Shown here: positions 45,843-59,565 of the stretch, piece after piece | How the letters are laid out: each line of letters begins with the position of its first letter | Numbering within the stretch: position 1 is the first letter of the stretch | Origin: Zygnema circumcarinatum | Lineage: Eukaryota; Streptophyta; Zygnematophyceae; Zygnematales; Zygnemataceae | DNA: 64,000 bases | Direction of reading: 5' to 3' | NCBI GenBank assembly: GCA_037447605.1 | Contig: CM074804.1 | Location: 1,405,468-1,469,467 of the forward strand | Translations under genes and position numbers: made by a program | The notes under the pieces: model-generated | Told to the model about the DNA's origin: nothing | The model's database searches: none | What the model saw: only the letters and a program-made list of their open reading frames with translations

Positions 45843-48800
45843 GGAGTGGGAGTAAGAGTGAGAGTGATAGTGGGAGTGGGAGTGAGAGTGGGAGTGAAAT
45901 GGAGGGCGGTACAAAGAACGTCAGTTTCAGTAAAACAGTTGAAGAGCAGCAGCATGTCAACGGAACTGAAAGGATGTGTCCTTGTCCATGGAAGCACAGC
46001 GATGGGCAGTTTGCGGAAATTTTTCCGGAAGTTGGCGAGAACGAGAATCCGGTATTTGTGAGGGGGGAAGACGGGCAGATATTAACTGCAGAGTTTTTTT
46101 TAGCGTCCCGAAATGAAAAAAAATATAAAGGGGGAAGTGTTTCGTTTGGCTCCGTAGGGGAGGGGAAATTGGCTTGTAAAGAGGAGATTTTAGGGTTTTT
46201 TTTTTTTTTCAAGCAGCTGAATTCCGCTTTACTTGCAGTCGACTGTCGATCCGTTGATCACATTGAAGAGTTAAACCGGCTTACCGAAAACTGGCAGGTT
46301 TTTGAAAAAGACCCTGAAAACCCTAAAAACCCTAGAAACCCTAAACGCAGTAAGGAGCGGAGAGGAAAATTAGACGTCCTTGGAAATATTTTACATTTTT
46401 GTCCTCCGGAGGTTTTTGAGTTACAGGAACATCGCAGATTTATGGCCAGTTTTGGGGAAACCGTTCAACAGATTTTGGTGCAGCATGGAAACGAGCAGTT
46501 AGGGTTTCTGTCAACCCTGAAGTCGAACGCTATTTTGAACCTGCTTAGCCCCAGAAATTTTCCGCTGCCCCCCTTTTTGGAGCAGCTGGAAAATGTTTCC
46601 GGCTGGGCTGGAGATAGAGTAGCGGCGGTGTGTGAGAGGGAGATAGGGAAGGGAGAGGGAGGGGGAGAGGGAGAGGGAGAGGGAGGGGGAGAGGGAGGGG
46701 GTGAGGGAGTGGGAAAGGAGACGAGGAATTGGCATGACGGGAAACTGCTGATGAAAGTTGTGATAAGGAAAGAAAGGGAGAGTGGGGAGAGAGGAGAGGG
46801 AGAAGTGTGTGGGAAAGTGGGAGAGGGAGCAGGGAGAGCAAATAGTGAGAAGGAGAAAGAAGACAGAGGAGAGAGAGGTGAGAGAGAAGGGGAGAGAGCT
46901 GAAGGGAGAAGAGAGTGTCTAGGTTCATTGGATCTGTCCATGTGTCCTTTAGTACCGAGTGTGAAAGACATTCAAGCAGAGATATTGCAAAACTGTCCCC
47001 ATTGGATTTCTGAACCTAGGGAAGAAACTTCTTCCAAGAACATGAGCAGCGCTCAAGCGTTAAGGCAGAAATTATCGTCGAAGAACGGCAAAAAAGAAGA
47101 AAATTTTGAAATTATTTTTTTGGGTACTGGATGCGCGGAACCGAGCAAGCACCGGGCAAGCAGCGCTATTCTTCTCAAATTTCCGAAAATCGGAAATTTT
47201 TTGCTTTTGGACGTGGGCGGGGGAACGCTCGGGCAGCTGAAAAGAAGGTTGGGAGGAGAAGGGGCTAAAAATGTAATTAAAAATTTGGAGGCGATTTGGG
47301 TCTCGCACAAACACGCGGATCATGCGAGCGGACTGGTCGAGCTCATTATGTCACGTGACGTCACATCGCCGGTTTTGATGGTGGTGGGGCCCACCGTTGT
47401 GGGGAGATGGCTGGAGGAGGTGAGATGGGGNNNNNNNNNNGAGGGAGGGGAGGGAGGGGAGGGAGGGAGGGAGAGCCAGTTTGAAAAATTTGGAGATGGG
47501 TTCTTTTTAGGGTTTGTTTTTAAGGGAGTCAAACAAGGTTCTGCCGTTAAAAGGTTTAAGCTGTCGTATAAAGAGATGTGTTCATTCGGGGGTTACATTA
47601 CTTTTACTCAGATATTTTAAACGCAATTAATTTCGATTCTTGCTCTCACTCCTATGCAGGTGTTTGAGTCCTTTGAACCAACCGGCCTGCAGATTCCTCC
47701 CTATAATTTTGTACATTGTGGCCATTTAGAAAATATTTGCACCGGCAGCGGGAGAGCGGAAAAATTGCGACTAAGTCCTCGTGACAGGTGGAGGTACGAG
47801 AGGCTTCTGAAGGCCCTCAGCTTGGAGAGCTTAGAGGTGAGTTGCAGTGTGGGGGAGAGAGGGAGAGAGGGAGAGAGGGAGAGAGGGAGAGAGGGAGAGA
47901 GGGAGAGAGGGAGAGAGGGAGAGAGGCAGAGAGGGAGAGAGGGAGAGAGGGAGAGATGCAGAGAGGGAGAGAGGCAGAGAGGGAGAGAGGGAGAGAGGGA
48001 GAGAGGAAGAGAGGGAGAGAGGCAGAGAGGCAGAGAGGGAGAGAGGGAGAGAGGGAGAGAGGGAGAGAGGGAGAGAGGGAGAGAGGAGAGAGATAATGGT
48101 GGAAGAGGAGAGAAGGGAAGGGGGGACAGGCAAATCTCTTTCTCACACCCTAAAAACGGTAACTGGATGACCAATCACATGTGTTTCTATGCTCAACGGA
48201 ACTGACAGTCACGTCGCCGTTCCGTTCCGTCAGGCCGTACGGGCGATCCACTGCGCCGATTCTTGGAGCCTCATCGTGCGGTCGACGCAGGGGTGGAGTT
48301 TGTCGTATTCGGGGGACACGCGGCCGAGCAGAGCGCTCATAGAGGCGGGGAGGGGCTGCACCTTGCTCATACACGAGGCCACGTACATGGATCCGCAGTT
48401 TAACGGATTGGCGGAACAGAACCGACATAGCACCCTGGAGGAGGCCTTGGCCGTCGGAGAGGCCATGGCGGCGGGAAGGATCATTCTCACTCATTTCAGT
48501 CAGCGGCACCGAAATGTGAGCTGGTTGACAAGGAGTGCTGGACCTCTACCTCACTCTCTCTCTCTCTTCCCTTTCTCCTCCTCCCTCCTCCCCTCTCCCC
48601 CCTATCTCCTCCGCCTCTCCCTCCCCTCTCCAACTTCCATCTTCCCCTCCCCTCCCATCCCCCTCCGTCTTTCCCTCCCCTGCCCTCTTCCCGTCCCACT
48701 CAACTCCCTCGCCCTCTCCCTCACCTTTCCCCCATCCCTCTCTCGCATCTCTCTCCCACTCTCTCCCTAACCCTATTAACCTAAAACCTTCAAAGTCCCA

Positions 48801-49656
48801 AGTATTGTTCCCCCTTGCAATGCTTATTGCGCGCGTGTTTTTGATACTTGAGATGCTCCACAGAACCCTAAACGCTTGAAGGCTTCAACGATCACAAGAA
48901 TCTTCACTTTCTTTTGCCGTTTTCATCATCTCTATAATCTCCAACTTGTATGTAATAGTGTTATGTTGCACTCTGAACATCACTTTCAAGGGGGTGATGC
49001 AGGCTGACCTTCTCCCCGCCGCATCATCGAAAGCGTGCGTCACATTTGACGGAATGACAGTTACTGAATCCGACCTTCGAAACCTTCCGGAACTTCTTCC
49101 GAAATTGGCAGAAGCTTGGAAGGGAGAGGAGGAAGCATCAGAAGCGAAGGCAAAGGGTAGAAATGTTGTTTCAAGCAAGGGAGGGGAATTGGGTATAAAT
49201 GGGGATTGCGTGGAATTGGCAATTGGGGCACAGCTGGAAGTAGGGGAGAGAGGGCCTCTCTCTCGCAGACCCTCTCTCCCTCTCCCTTCCGTAGCTCTTT
49301 GTTGTGAAGAGAGGGAGGGAGAGGAGGGAGGAGAGGGTGAGGAGGGTGGGAGAGGAGAAGTGGGAGATGAGAGAAACGAAGGCTTTCTCTCTGAGGAACT
49401 GAGCTTCACTTCTGATGGAGAAGAGGAGTGTGAGAGAGAGAGAGAAAATGGTGAGAGGGGCAGGGAAGGAGAAGCTTCACACTTTAAGGAGATAGGAAAG
49501 GTTGATCAGAGCAGCACGATTGAAGATAAGCATTTTGTTGTGAGAGACATAAAGCTCAGGGTTGGAATGGCGAAGCATATTAGGTTCATAGATTGCAGTA
49601 GTGGTAGTGGTAGTGGTAGTGGTAGTGGTAGTGGGAGTGGGAGTGATGAAGCTTAG
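43718..49656 (+). CDS. Long-form tRNase Z (ELAC2-type), unusually large
   Basis: This endoribonuclease removes the 3' trailer of pre-tRNAs (nucleus and/or organelles). Six exons, all phase 0, give 1307 residues: 43718-43942, 44391-44519, 44963-47419, 47660-47836, 48234-48515, 49003-49656. The degenerate N-terminal half shows [17 protein letters not shown] and [16 protein letters not shown]. The catalytic half has [31 protein letters not shown] and the zinc motif [11 protein letters not shown] (about residue 900). It continues with [36 protein letters not shown] and ILTHFSQRH. Known long tRNase Z proteins are about 800-950 residues. The excess lies in exon 3 (2457 bases): acidic, Lys/Glu/Ser-rich and SESESG-repeat sequence around a recognisable ELAC2 block ([20 protein letters not shown]). 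The C-terminal tail is Glu/Gly/Ser-rich and ends in a GSGSGS run. An N gap (47431-47440) lies in intron 3. Confidence 0.92.
45795..45897 (+). repeat. Coding GAGAGT hexamer repeat (Ser-Glu/Ser-Gly)
   Basis: GAGAGT/GGGAGT hexamers inside tRNase Z exon 3 encode an alternating Glu/Gly-Ser run. The frame is preserved, so this is an expressed microsatellite and probably a disordered linker. Confidence 0.9.
47852..48094. repeat. GGGAGAGA 8-bp array in tRNase Z intron 4
   Basis: Roughly 30 copies of an 8-base GGGAGAGA unit with GGCAGAGA variants. The purine strand is the sense strand, unlike most intronic tracts here. Confidence 0.95.
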
Positions 49657-50846
49657 GACGAGAGCTGGGCTTTAGATTGTAGACTTTTTGTTGATGTATA
49701 GGGAACATCTTCCTACTGCCCCCCTTGCACCAACACATTTGGCCAATTTCCTGTACAAGCTTGAATCAGGTTTGAATGATCTGAAATTACAACGCAGTAG
49801 AATCTGAATATGGCTGAATTTGACTGCCTTGACTCTTGCACTTGAGCTCGCGTTGACAAAGAGTAGGCTTTGTGCTGAATTTGCCTTGACTTCTTCTTAA
49901 CCTTCTTTAACATAAAAAAGAATCTCAGAGACAGACTGAACTTTTGCATCACAAAGAAGTAAAGTGTCACGCCAGGTTCGCACAGTACCGCTTCTAACAA
50001 AGCCACAGCCTAAGCTTGTAAGAAATGAATACTCTAGTTAAAAGGAAAAACTTCCGCAGGCGCGTACGGCTTCTGAGGCTTCCGTGAACTGCAGGAGCGT
50101 GACGAATGTCACGCTGTCGGCGGTCGGCCCGACAGGTCCAGTGTTCGAACCTTGACGTGTTCGAACCTTTTGGGTGGTGTCCGTACCGGATTGGGGTGTG
50201 CACGCACCGACATTCCCGATAGGGCCACAGCAGTAGTGCTTAAAACCATGTGGGCCCAAAATCCATCCATGCATAGACACCTCTTTAAAAACGCACAACC
50301 CTAATTCTATCAAAAGCTCTAAACTCTAATTCTATCATGTAATTCTGAACCCTAACCCTAATTCTATCAAAGCTCTGAACCCTAATTCTATTAGGTAACT
50401 CTGAACCCTAACCCTAATTCTATCAGGTAACTCTGAAACCTAACCCTAATTCTATCAAAGCTTTGAACCCTAATTCTATCAGGTGACTCTGAACCCTAAC
50501 CCTAATTCCAGGCCAATGACGTGAATGAGCTCCGTCTTCCAAACATCATCATCACATCATCCCATTCACGCGTGAGCAACGCAGAATGGCAGACGTGAGC
50601 TGAGGCACTATTCACGGTTTATGGTTTAAGATCCTGGGGCTTACACTTCAGGGTTAGGATTAAGGTTAGGGGTAAGCGTAAGGGTTCAGGAATTCTTCAG
50701 GGTCTGAACTCAGCATCTTATCGTTGAATGTCCGATTTTTAGGATCGAAATCCACTCCTTAGTTCAGGATTCATCAGTAGTTCAATATCTTTTTTTTTTT
50801 TGCTTTTTTTTCATCGAGGGTTTTAGGGTAATGTTTTAGCGAGCGT
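49657..50846. other. Intergenic region with 60-bp tandem repeat
   Basis: The 3' end of tRNase Z, then no gene signal to the TTC33-like start. At about 50283-50510 a unit built from CTCTGAACCCTAACCCTAAT plus TCTATCAGGTAA or TCTATCAAAG repeats about six times with alternating short and long forms. A TTCGAAC sequence pair near 50140-50165 is not part of a tRNA. Confidence 0.6.
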
Positions 50847-52557
50847 ATGGGGGGTAAAAGCATGCAGTTCAAGTGGAGCGATGCGGCACGGAAGCGAAAG
50901 AAGCTGCAGGCCATGGCCTCCTCCCTGAGGGAGTCTCCCGATGAGGGAGGCCCTGAACCCTCGGTGGGGGTCAGAGAGACGGAGAGCAGGAGGGAGGAGG
51001 GTTCAGGGGCGGCCGCTGGAGAAGGAGAGGATGGCGAGAAAGAGGAGCGGGAGAGGGTGAAGAGGGCAAAGCAGCTTCAGGAGGATGGAAATGAACTGGC
51101 AAAGGTAAGGGACTTGGTTGGGGTTTTAGGGTTTAGGGTTAAGAATTAGGATGTAAAAAAAGTGAGGGTTTAGGGTTTAAACATAGGGTCAAGGTTTTGG
51201 GAGGAAAGCAGTAGGGTTTTGCTGGAAGGGGGGGTTTAAGAACTCCTTGGAAAAGCTTGAGTTTGAAAACGAAGCCTAACCCTCACCCTAGATAGCCTTA
51301 AACCCTATATCCTAACCCTGAAGTTTCTATGTTCAGGGAAGCACTAAAATGCTTAAATGGTAAGTAGAGTGAACTTTTCCTTTGGTTTCTTTTATCTCTA
51401 AAATTCTTCCTCGCAGGAAGGGCGATTTTCTGCTGCGCTGCAAAAGTGGGAGGGGGCTCTCCGGCTCTCTCCAAAGAACGCAGTTTTGTACGAACAAAGG
51501 GCTCAGTTGCACATGGAACTGGGAGACACGTGGCAGGCTGTTCGAGAAGCTACTCGTAAGGAAAAGAACAAACATAAAGCTAAATGGCACTATTACGATG
51601 GGCAGTCAGTTTCATAAAGTTCATCTTTTTTTTTTTGTGTTAAAAAAAATCTATTATCTGAAGTATATCCTTGGCGGTTATTCCTTGCAGGAGCGACAGA
51701 GTTTGATCCGAACTGGCCTGAGGTGAGAGACTCCAATTCATCCGAATTGTGAATCTAAAGAAATTAAAAAATTGGAAGTAAAACCGAGACTTTCTGCGAT
51801 ACTATTGTAATGTCCAGCTGTCCAGAACTCGCATTCCAGTAACTGCTCCATAGATTCTGAATCTCTTACAAATACGGAATGCAATCGCATGGCGAGGGGG
51901 CAGGCGTGGGTGACTCTTGCAAGGGCGCAGCTCAATTTTGGAGAGGCCAAATTAGCCATTGAGAGCTGCCGGACAGCCCTCCGCATATTGGTGGGTTTAG
52001 GGTTCAAGGTCTTTAGGGTTTAAGGTTTTTAGGTTAAGACTCAAAGGGTCGCATTCTAGGGTTCTTGACACTTTTGGGGTCTTCCATTGCTTTGTGTGAT
52101 ATAGAACAGGAGGAAGATCCTTTCTTTCAAGCTTTGAATCTTGGAAGGCCCTTGAACCCTCAACTCTAGAAAGCCAACTCTATAAGACCCCTAAACCACC
52201 CAACCCCTAAAACACCCTGAAGCTGAACCCTAAAATGGAAAACAAAGATTTTCTTTGCAGCCTCATCATGCAGAAGCCCAGGAGGAGCTTCAGCAGGCTC
52301 TGACTCTTGTGGCTAAGCAGAGTGAGAGGGAGGGGGCGGGAGACGGCCGGTTACGTGCTGCAGTTCTACGGCCGGGAAATAACGGAGAAGCGGTTTCTAT
52401 GCGAGTGATAGTGAAGGATGGACCCGGTGAGACTGAGGGAAGTGCGGGCCTTAACGGTGGTGGGGAAGAACATGGAGCTGGAAATGTCTCAGAGGGAGAG
52501 GGAGGAAAAGTGGAGCGAGAGAGAGAGGGAGAGGGAGAGGGAGAGGGAGGAAGGTAG
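50847..52557 (+). CDS. TTC33-like tetratricopeptide repeat protein
   Basis: This small TPR protein resembles animal TTC33 and its uncharacterised plant/algal relatives. TPRs bind protein partners, and no enzymatic role is known. Five exons give 270 residues in continuous phase: 50847-51104, 51417-51555, 51691-51722, 51904-51990, 52261-52557. The N-terminus has a basic patch (ARKRKKLQA) and a low-complexity Glu-rich stretch, then KQLQEDGNELAK. TPR 1 is EGRFSAALQKWEGALRLSPK, TPR 2 is NAVLYEQRAQLHMELGDTW with EATRATEFDP, and TPR 3 is AWVTLARAQLNFGEAKLAI, ending ALRILPHHAEAQEEL. The order and spacing match TTC33. The C-terminal 70 residues are Gly/Glu-rich and end in a GAGAGG microsatellite. The 32-base exon 3 is very short. 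The ATG is the first in frame, directly after telomere-type sequence. Confidence 0.85.
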
Positions 52558-53806
52558 GAGGGTTCTGAAGGGAGTGACAGAGAGAGCGAGAGGGAGAGAG
52601 TGGAGGGGAAGGGGGAAGGGAGAAGGGGAGGTGCATGTGGAGTCTGTCGTTTTTTTTTAAAGTGTAAAAAGTGTAGTTTTGTACATGTACATAGAGTTGT
52701 GTTCTCTGAAGGGAACACCTCCTGATGCTTTTATTGCTACAATGGAAGCATGAGACCCTTGAAACCCTAAAAACCCTAAAACAAACTCGACCACCCCAGA
52801 ATCCCTAAAACCCTAATGTCTGGAAGCCACCACGCGAGAGCTCGAGTGTGAGAAATCGGAGACTTGAGATGACATTCTGGAAGGCGAGGTTTGGGGCACA
52901 CCTGTTCGCTCTCGTACTTGGCGGTCACACAAATCGAAATACCAAATTAGGGCAGGGCGGTTTAGGTCTGGAAAGTAACCAAGACCTTCGTGAGGGGATG
53001 AGGTGATGAGGTCAATCCTGACTAATAATCGGAAACTTTTAGTCGTGACTGGACCTTGTTGCAAGGTTTCTGGATTTTCCGGCTGGTTTTTTGGTAAAAA
53101 CTGGAGCAGCATATTGCAAAACTAGCAAGTTATTGTGATGACTACAACTTTTTCCTTCAAGAAGTAGAACTGACTTTTGTTCCAACATCGCACATCAAAG
53201 TCATCAACAAATGTTGTGCCATTCATGACATTGTGTGTCTAAGGCATGAACAAAAATGGGCATGTCAGACTTCAAATTTTGGAAGTACCCACTGAAGAAA
53301 AACCTCCCGTTTCGAAATGGCGCCATAAGGGGGAGTCAAACCTTGAACATCGCTTACGAAATTCCCGAATTCCTTATACTAAAAGTCACTTCTTTCGTGT
53401 ACGAATTCCGGGTCGGGATCCGCGGCTCCGCCGAACCCAGCCGTGCCGAAATGCGTACCTAGCCAATGCTGAATTCGCCCGACAGGCTTACGAAATTTGA
53501 TTTGGCGATGGTCAAGGTCTGACCCCACCTTCGGCGGAGCCGCGGATCCCGACCTGGAATTCGTACACGAAACTTTGACTTTTAGTATACTAAATTCGGG
53601 AATTTAGTACGCTCCAGGCTAAGTCTGACCCCCTCTATTGCACATGACGGCCATGAACAAAATGTTGGGCCCCTTCGCATGTCAACACGAACAAATGAAC
53701 ATTATCCAAAAGTTTATCCAATTCATGAAACTTTTCCCAGAACTAGGCCCCTCCGCAGCTCGCTTCTTTCTTGCCCCGAGGAGGCGGCGGGCGGAGAGCT
53801 TCCGCC
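52558..53806. other. Intergenic region carrying an inverted-repeat element
   Basis: The 3' end of the TTC33-like gene, a GA-rich run (52500-52630) and telomere-type words (52755-52815), then the inverted-repeat element described separately at 53328-53630. No gene is supported. Confidence 0.6.
53328..53630. mobile_element. Non-coding inverted-repeat (MITE-like) element
   Basis: Arms 53361-53435 and 53530-53603 are near-perfect reverse complements of about 75 bases (core GGGATCCGCGGCTCCGCCGAA). Weaker complementarity continues outwards to AGGGGGAGTCAAACC (about 53329) and its partner TCTGACCCCCT (about 53622-53632). The spacer is about 95 bases. There is no transposase. A non-autonomous DNA element, or the remains of a foldback insertion, is the best reading; a target-site duplication was not convincingly seen. 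Confidence 0.6.
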
Positions 53807-55542
53807 ATGGCAGCCATGGCGTCGGCCTCCCTCTCTGTGGGCGCCGTCGCCTTGAACTGCTATGAGGAGACTTCCCTCTCTCTCTCTCGATCACCCTCTC
53901 GCTCTCTTTCCTCGCCTCCCTCCCTCTCCGTAGCCTCTGCGAGGGATGCGGCTTCTTGGAGATTCCGCGCATCGTCAAGGTGGGAAGAAATTTTAAACGA
54001 ACTCTTTAATCATAGAAATGTCAGACAACTTGAATCATCGAAGCATTTAAGTTAAGCCTTGAAATTTTAAAATAAATCTTGAAATCTCTGAAAGCCTCAG
54101 AAAATCCATTCACCTAAAAGCCACCTAACTGTACAGGCTCAACCTTCAAGCAGTTCCAGTCATTGCTTCTATAGAAAAGAAATATGGATGTATCCAACCC
54201 TAACATTCTCAGCCCTATGTTTATCATAATATTTACCTAATCTACCTTCGTATATACCTAATATATCCTAATATTTCCCGATGTACTCTAATACTTATAC
54301 TCTGATATCTCAACCATATATATATGTATATGTCTCTCGCAATGCAGCATGCGCAGGCGGATGCAGCCCACGTGTCAGAGCGTGGCGGTGGAAGACGTGG
54401 AGACGGTGGAGGCGGAGGCTCCTGCAGGGGAGTCGGCGGTGCTGCCCTTCCGGGTCGGCCATGGCTTCGACCTGCACCGCCTGGAGCCCGGCCTGCCTCT
54501 CATCATTGGCGGAGTCAACATTCCTCACGACCGAGGATGTGAAGCGCATTCAGACGGTAAGGTCGGGACCATTCCAGTCACCATTAAAGGTTATAGGATA
54601 TTAGTGAAGTCTTTTAAAGCTTATAGCAGGCTGTTAAAGATTATTGAAAGGAAATTTAGGGCTATTTGGAGGCTGTCGAGGGCTGTTGAAAGCTTCTACC
54701 AGCTGTTAAAGCACGGAACGAGAGAGAGAGAGGGAGAGATTGAGGGAGGGGGAGGAGGGGGATGGAGGAGGGGGATGGAGGGGGGGGGGGGGGGTTCAAG
54801 ACTATTACAGGCTATTGAAGATTATCGACTTTGGCATTGTTCAACGTGAGCATGTTTGAAGGAGAGTATCTCTCACAGCTGCTTAGTCGTGCATGCAGGC
54901 GATGTGCTCATGCACTGCGTGGTGGATGCCATCTTGGGAGCTTTAAGTCTACCTGACATCGGTCAACTTTTTCCTGACAACGATCCAAAATGGAAGGGCG
55001 CTGCATCCCATGTCTTCATGAGGGAAGCGGTGAGCGTACCCTTCAAAACCCTAAATTCAAACTTTAATCTGTTTTTGAAGTTCAAATGCTGTCCTAAGCA
55101 AAACCTTGGGAACCCTGCAAAACCTCAAGATTATGGTAAAGCTGTGCTGCCTGAGCCCCTTTATATACCCTTCAGATCAACTGCGATGTTCAGAGAGGAT
55201 GCCTTTTCATAACGTAGAGTGTTTTAGTTGAGTTTGTTTTTGAAATATAAGACCTTCAAGATGTCTTGAAGCTGACTCCTTAGAAACCCTGCATACTTCC
55301 TTCTGCAGGTGAAGCGAATGCAAGAGAGAGGGTACACGATCGGAAACTTGGACGCAACCATCATCCTGCAGCGGCCCAAGCTGAGCCCCCACAAGGCGGC
55401 CATCATCGCCAACCTCTGCGAGCTCCTTCAGGCCCCGCCCGAAGCCGTCAATGTGAAGGCCAAAACGCACGAGAAGGTCGACAGTCTCGGGGAGAATCGC
55501 AGCGTGGCCTGCCACACAGTGGTGCTGCTCATGCGGAAGTAG
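53807..55542 (+). CDS. ispF: 2-C-methyl-D-erythritol 2,4-cyclodiphosphate synthase, plastid
   Basis: The fifth enzyme of the plastid MEP pathway converts CDP-ME 2-phosphate to ME-cyclodiphosphate and CMP on the way to isoprenoids, carotenoids and the phytol chain. Four exons give 248 residues in frame: 53807-53979, 54348-54556, 54899-55029, 55309-55542. The mature enzyme starts near residue 90 with [18 protein letters not shown]. The metal-binding residues are Asp99, His101 and His133 (in HSDGDVLMH). Further family blocks are [32 protein letters not shown] and [27 protein letters not shown]. The first about 85 residues form a transit-peptide-like leader starting [16 protein letters not shown]. 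Part of the leader ([19 protein letters not shown]) is encoded by a CT microsatellite. The ATG was chosen as the first of two in-frame Mets (the other is three codons on). Confidence 0.96.
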
Positions 55543-56610
55543 CAGGGAGTTTTGCAGATATAGTGAAGATATAGTGTCTTTTTGAAAAGAAAAAATCACT
55601 TTTTTGTTGGAGTGTTGGAAGTGGTGGTGGTGAGGAGGAGTTGGGAGGGGGGGGAGGGTTTTAGGGAGGTCGATGTGGGACCCTAAAACCCTAAAGGCGA
55701 GGAGTGGTGTTGGGATGAAGGTTAGTGTTCGGAGGAAGGGGGAAAGGGGGGGGGGGGGGGCAGGCATTCAAAAATCCCTTTATATTAAAAATCTCTTTTA
55801 TTATTTTTTCAATTTATTTTCATTCGCATTTTGTCTCCAAGGTTTTTTTTTTATATATATTTTTTTAAGGATAAGAATAAGAAATGTAAATGGCATTCAA
55901 AATGGGATAGGGAGGGTGCGCCTCTGAAGAAGGGGACAAGTGAAGGCGACCGCCGGTAACGGGCGGTGATGGACGGCGACCGACCGACAGTGACGGCTGT
56001 CGACCGACGGTGACCTTTACCACCGTCAAGTGACGGCGTCTGGGTTCAGAGGCGTACGGACACGAGCCGAAACGAAGAAAACTTTTTAGGGCACCTTTTT
56101 TGGGATCCAGAATTTATTTTTCCATTGACGCTCGCTGCGTGAAAATGTTCCACTCAGCCTGGCCGAAAACATCGTGAGTCGTGTTCCCCGGAGGTGATTG
56201 GCTCCCAAACGTTTTTGTGACTGCCCGAAAAAACATTTGAACGACCCGAAAAGGGAGTCTATTTCCCGAAAAGTCCTTGTGTCCGCGTTTAAAAATATTT
56301 TTTTCATTACCCGTCCCAGAAAAAAAATTCCATCTCGAAAGCGCCCGCGGACGCCTGCTCCTGACGGGCTCTTTCACTGCGAAACTCTGTGGCCAAGCCC
56401 AGCCAATGTTAGTTCGCCACGTGTCCATGTTGTACACATGGCGGCTTCTTAATGGTGGGAGCTTACAATGGTTATGCAAAGGTGCTCTGAGAGAGAAGGC
56501 AGCCCTCAGTTCAGTGCGAAGGCCTGCTGCTGCTTTTTAGGTCATTTGTGGCCCTCTGAAGACTCTGAAGACCAGCTCTTGGTCGGAGCGCAGCAGCACA
56601 TCTCGCCGCG
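55543..56610. other. Intergenic region before NDK
   Basis: The 3' end of ispF, a G13 run (near 55748-55760), and a block of GACGG/GGTGACGG words in both orientations (55940-56035, including CGACCGACAGTGACGG and CGACCGACGGTGACC). There is a CACGTG core at 56418, probably in the NDK promoter. No gene motifs were seen. Confidence 0.6.
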
Positions 56611-58434
<1,824 letters not shown>

Positions 58435-59565
58435 ACAGCCCTCTATCAATTTTGAACGAGGAGATGATTACTCCACAATTTAATGCGAACTATTTTCAGA
58501 TTTGACAGCGAGCTTGATCGATGATGGAAGTGCAGTCTTATCTGATGGGCTGGAGCTTGAAATATTCCTGTGGTTTACTTGGGACTTTGGTTCACTGTTC
58601 TACTACTGGTTTCTGCTTTGGAATGTGGTCATCTCCCAATGTATTCACCATATAACGTAAAAAAAGGAGGGGAATGTGTGAGGGTAGCGTACTTCAGTGA
58701 ATGGCATGCTGTGTGGCTTGGCTGAGTGCAGATCTAAGAAAGATCATTTGATGACATGAGCTCGTAAACGTTTGCCTGATTTTGGAACACTGAGTTCCCT
58801 TAATCGAGTCAGCTAGAGCTTCAACTTCCGAGTTGCAGTGGGAAACGAACTGTTGGGGTAACCACGTGTGCCAATCCGACAAGCACATGCGAACGGGCCA
58901 TGCCATGCCATGTCCATGTCCATGTCCATGTCCAGGACCACGCCCTTGGGCATGTCCCTGTCCATCAAGCATCCAGAAAGAGCTCCCTTCTCGCACACAT
59001 GACCCCCGTATTGTGCCCACATGGCCGGATGGGCTCGGACGAGGCGCACCTGCACGACCCTGTGCGATGGACCATGATGGGACACACTGGGCAACAGGGA
59101 AATGGTGGACCCAAATTGTGGACCATGACGGTTAATCATTCGCCAAGAGAAAGCTTGACCTTAGCTTTTGCTGATTTTGAATTTTATATTTTCAGGAAAT
59201 GTTTTTTAAAGAATTTATTTATTTATGCATATCTATATCTTTCATCGCCAATTCATTTCTCGTTTTTATCATCGGTGCCGCAACAGCGAACTGTTCGGAG
59301 CCACGCTACAGGGGACGGCTCCTCTCTCAAACCCTAAAACTGCATAGAGCCTCTCCCATTGCGAAAACTGCTCAAACACCACCAGTCGTGGCTCACCACG
59401 TTGACACTTTTGTCCACGTGGCACGTCGCGATTGGAAGATGGTCGACTACAGTTGTCAATGGACAGCCTTCGCTTTACCAACGACCAGTGCCCTCCCTCC
59501 CCTCCATGCCCCTCCCCCTCCCCCTTGCTCTCTCCCCCTCCCTCTCCCTCCCTCCAGCCCAAGCC
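58435..59565. other. Intergenic region between NDK and first p24 gene
   Basis: The 3' end of NDK, then GCCATGCCATG and (TCCATG)n words (58898-58935), CACGTG cores at 58863 and 59415 and a CCCTC tract (59495-59555) just before the p24 start. No gene is supported. Confidence 0.55.

Noticed and set aside
50080-50180. Possible tRNA near TTCGAAC words
   Set aside because: Two GTTCGAA-type words are present, but no T-stem, acceptor stem or anticodon arm pairs around either on either strand.
56114-56479. 121-codon minus-strand frame before NDK
   Set aside because: No recognisable motif and no splice context. It overlaps the likely NDK promoter.
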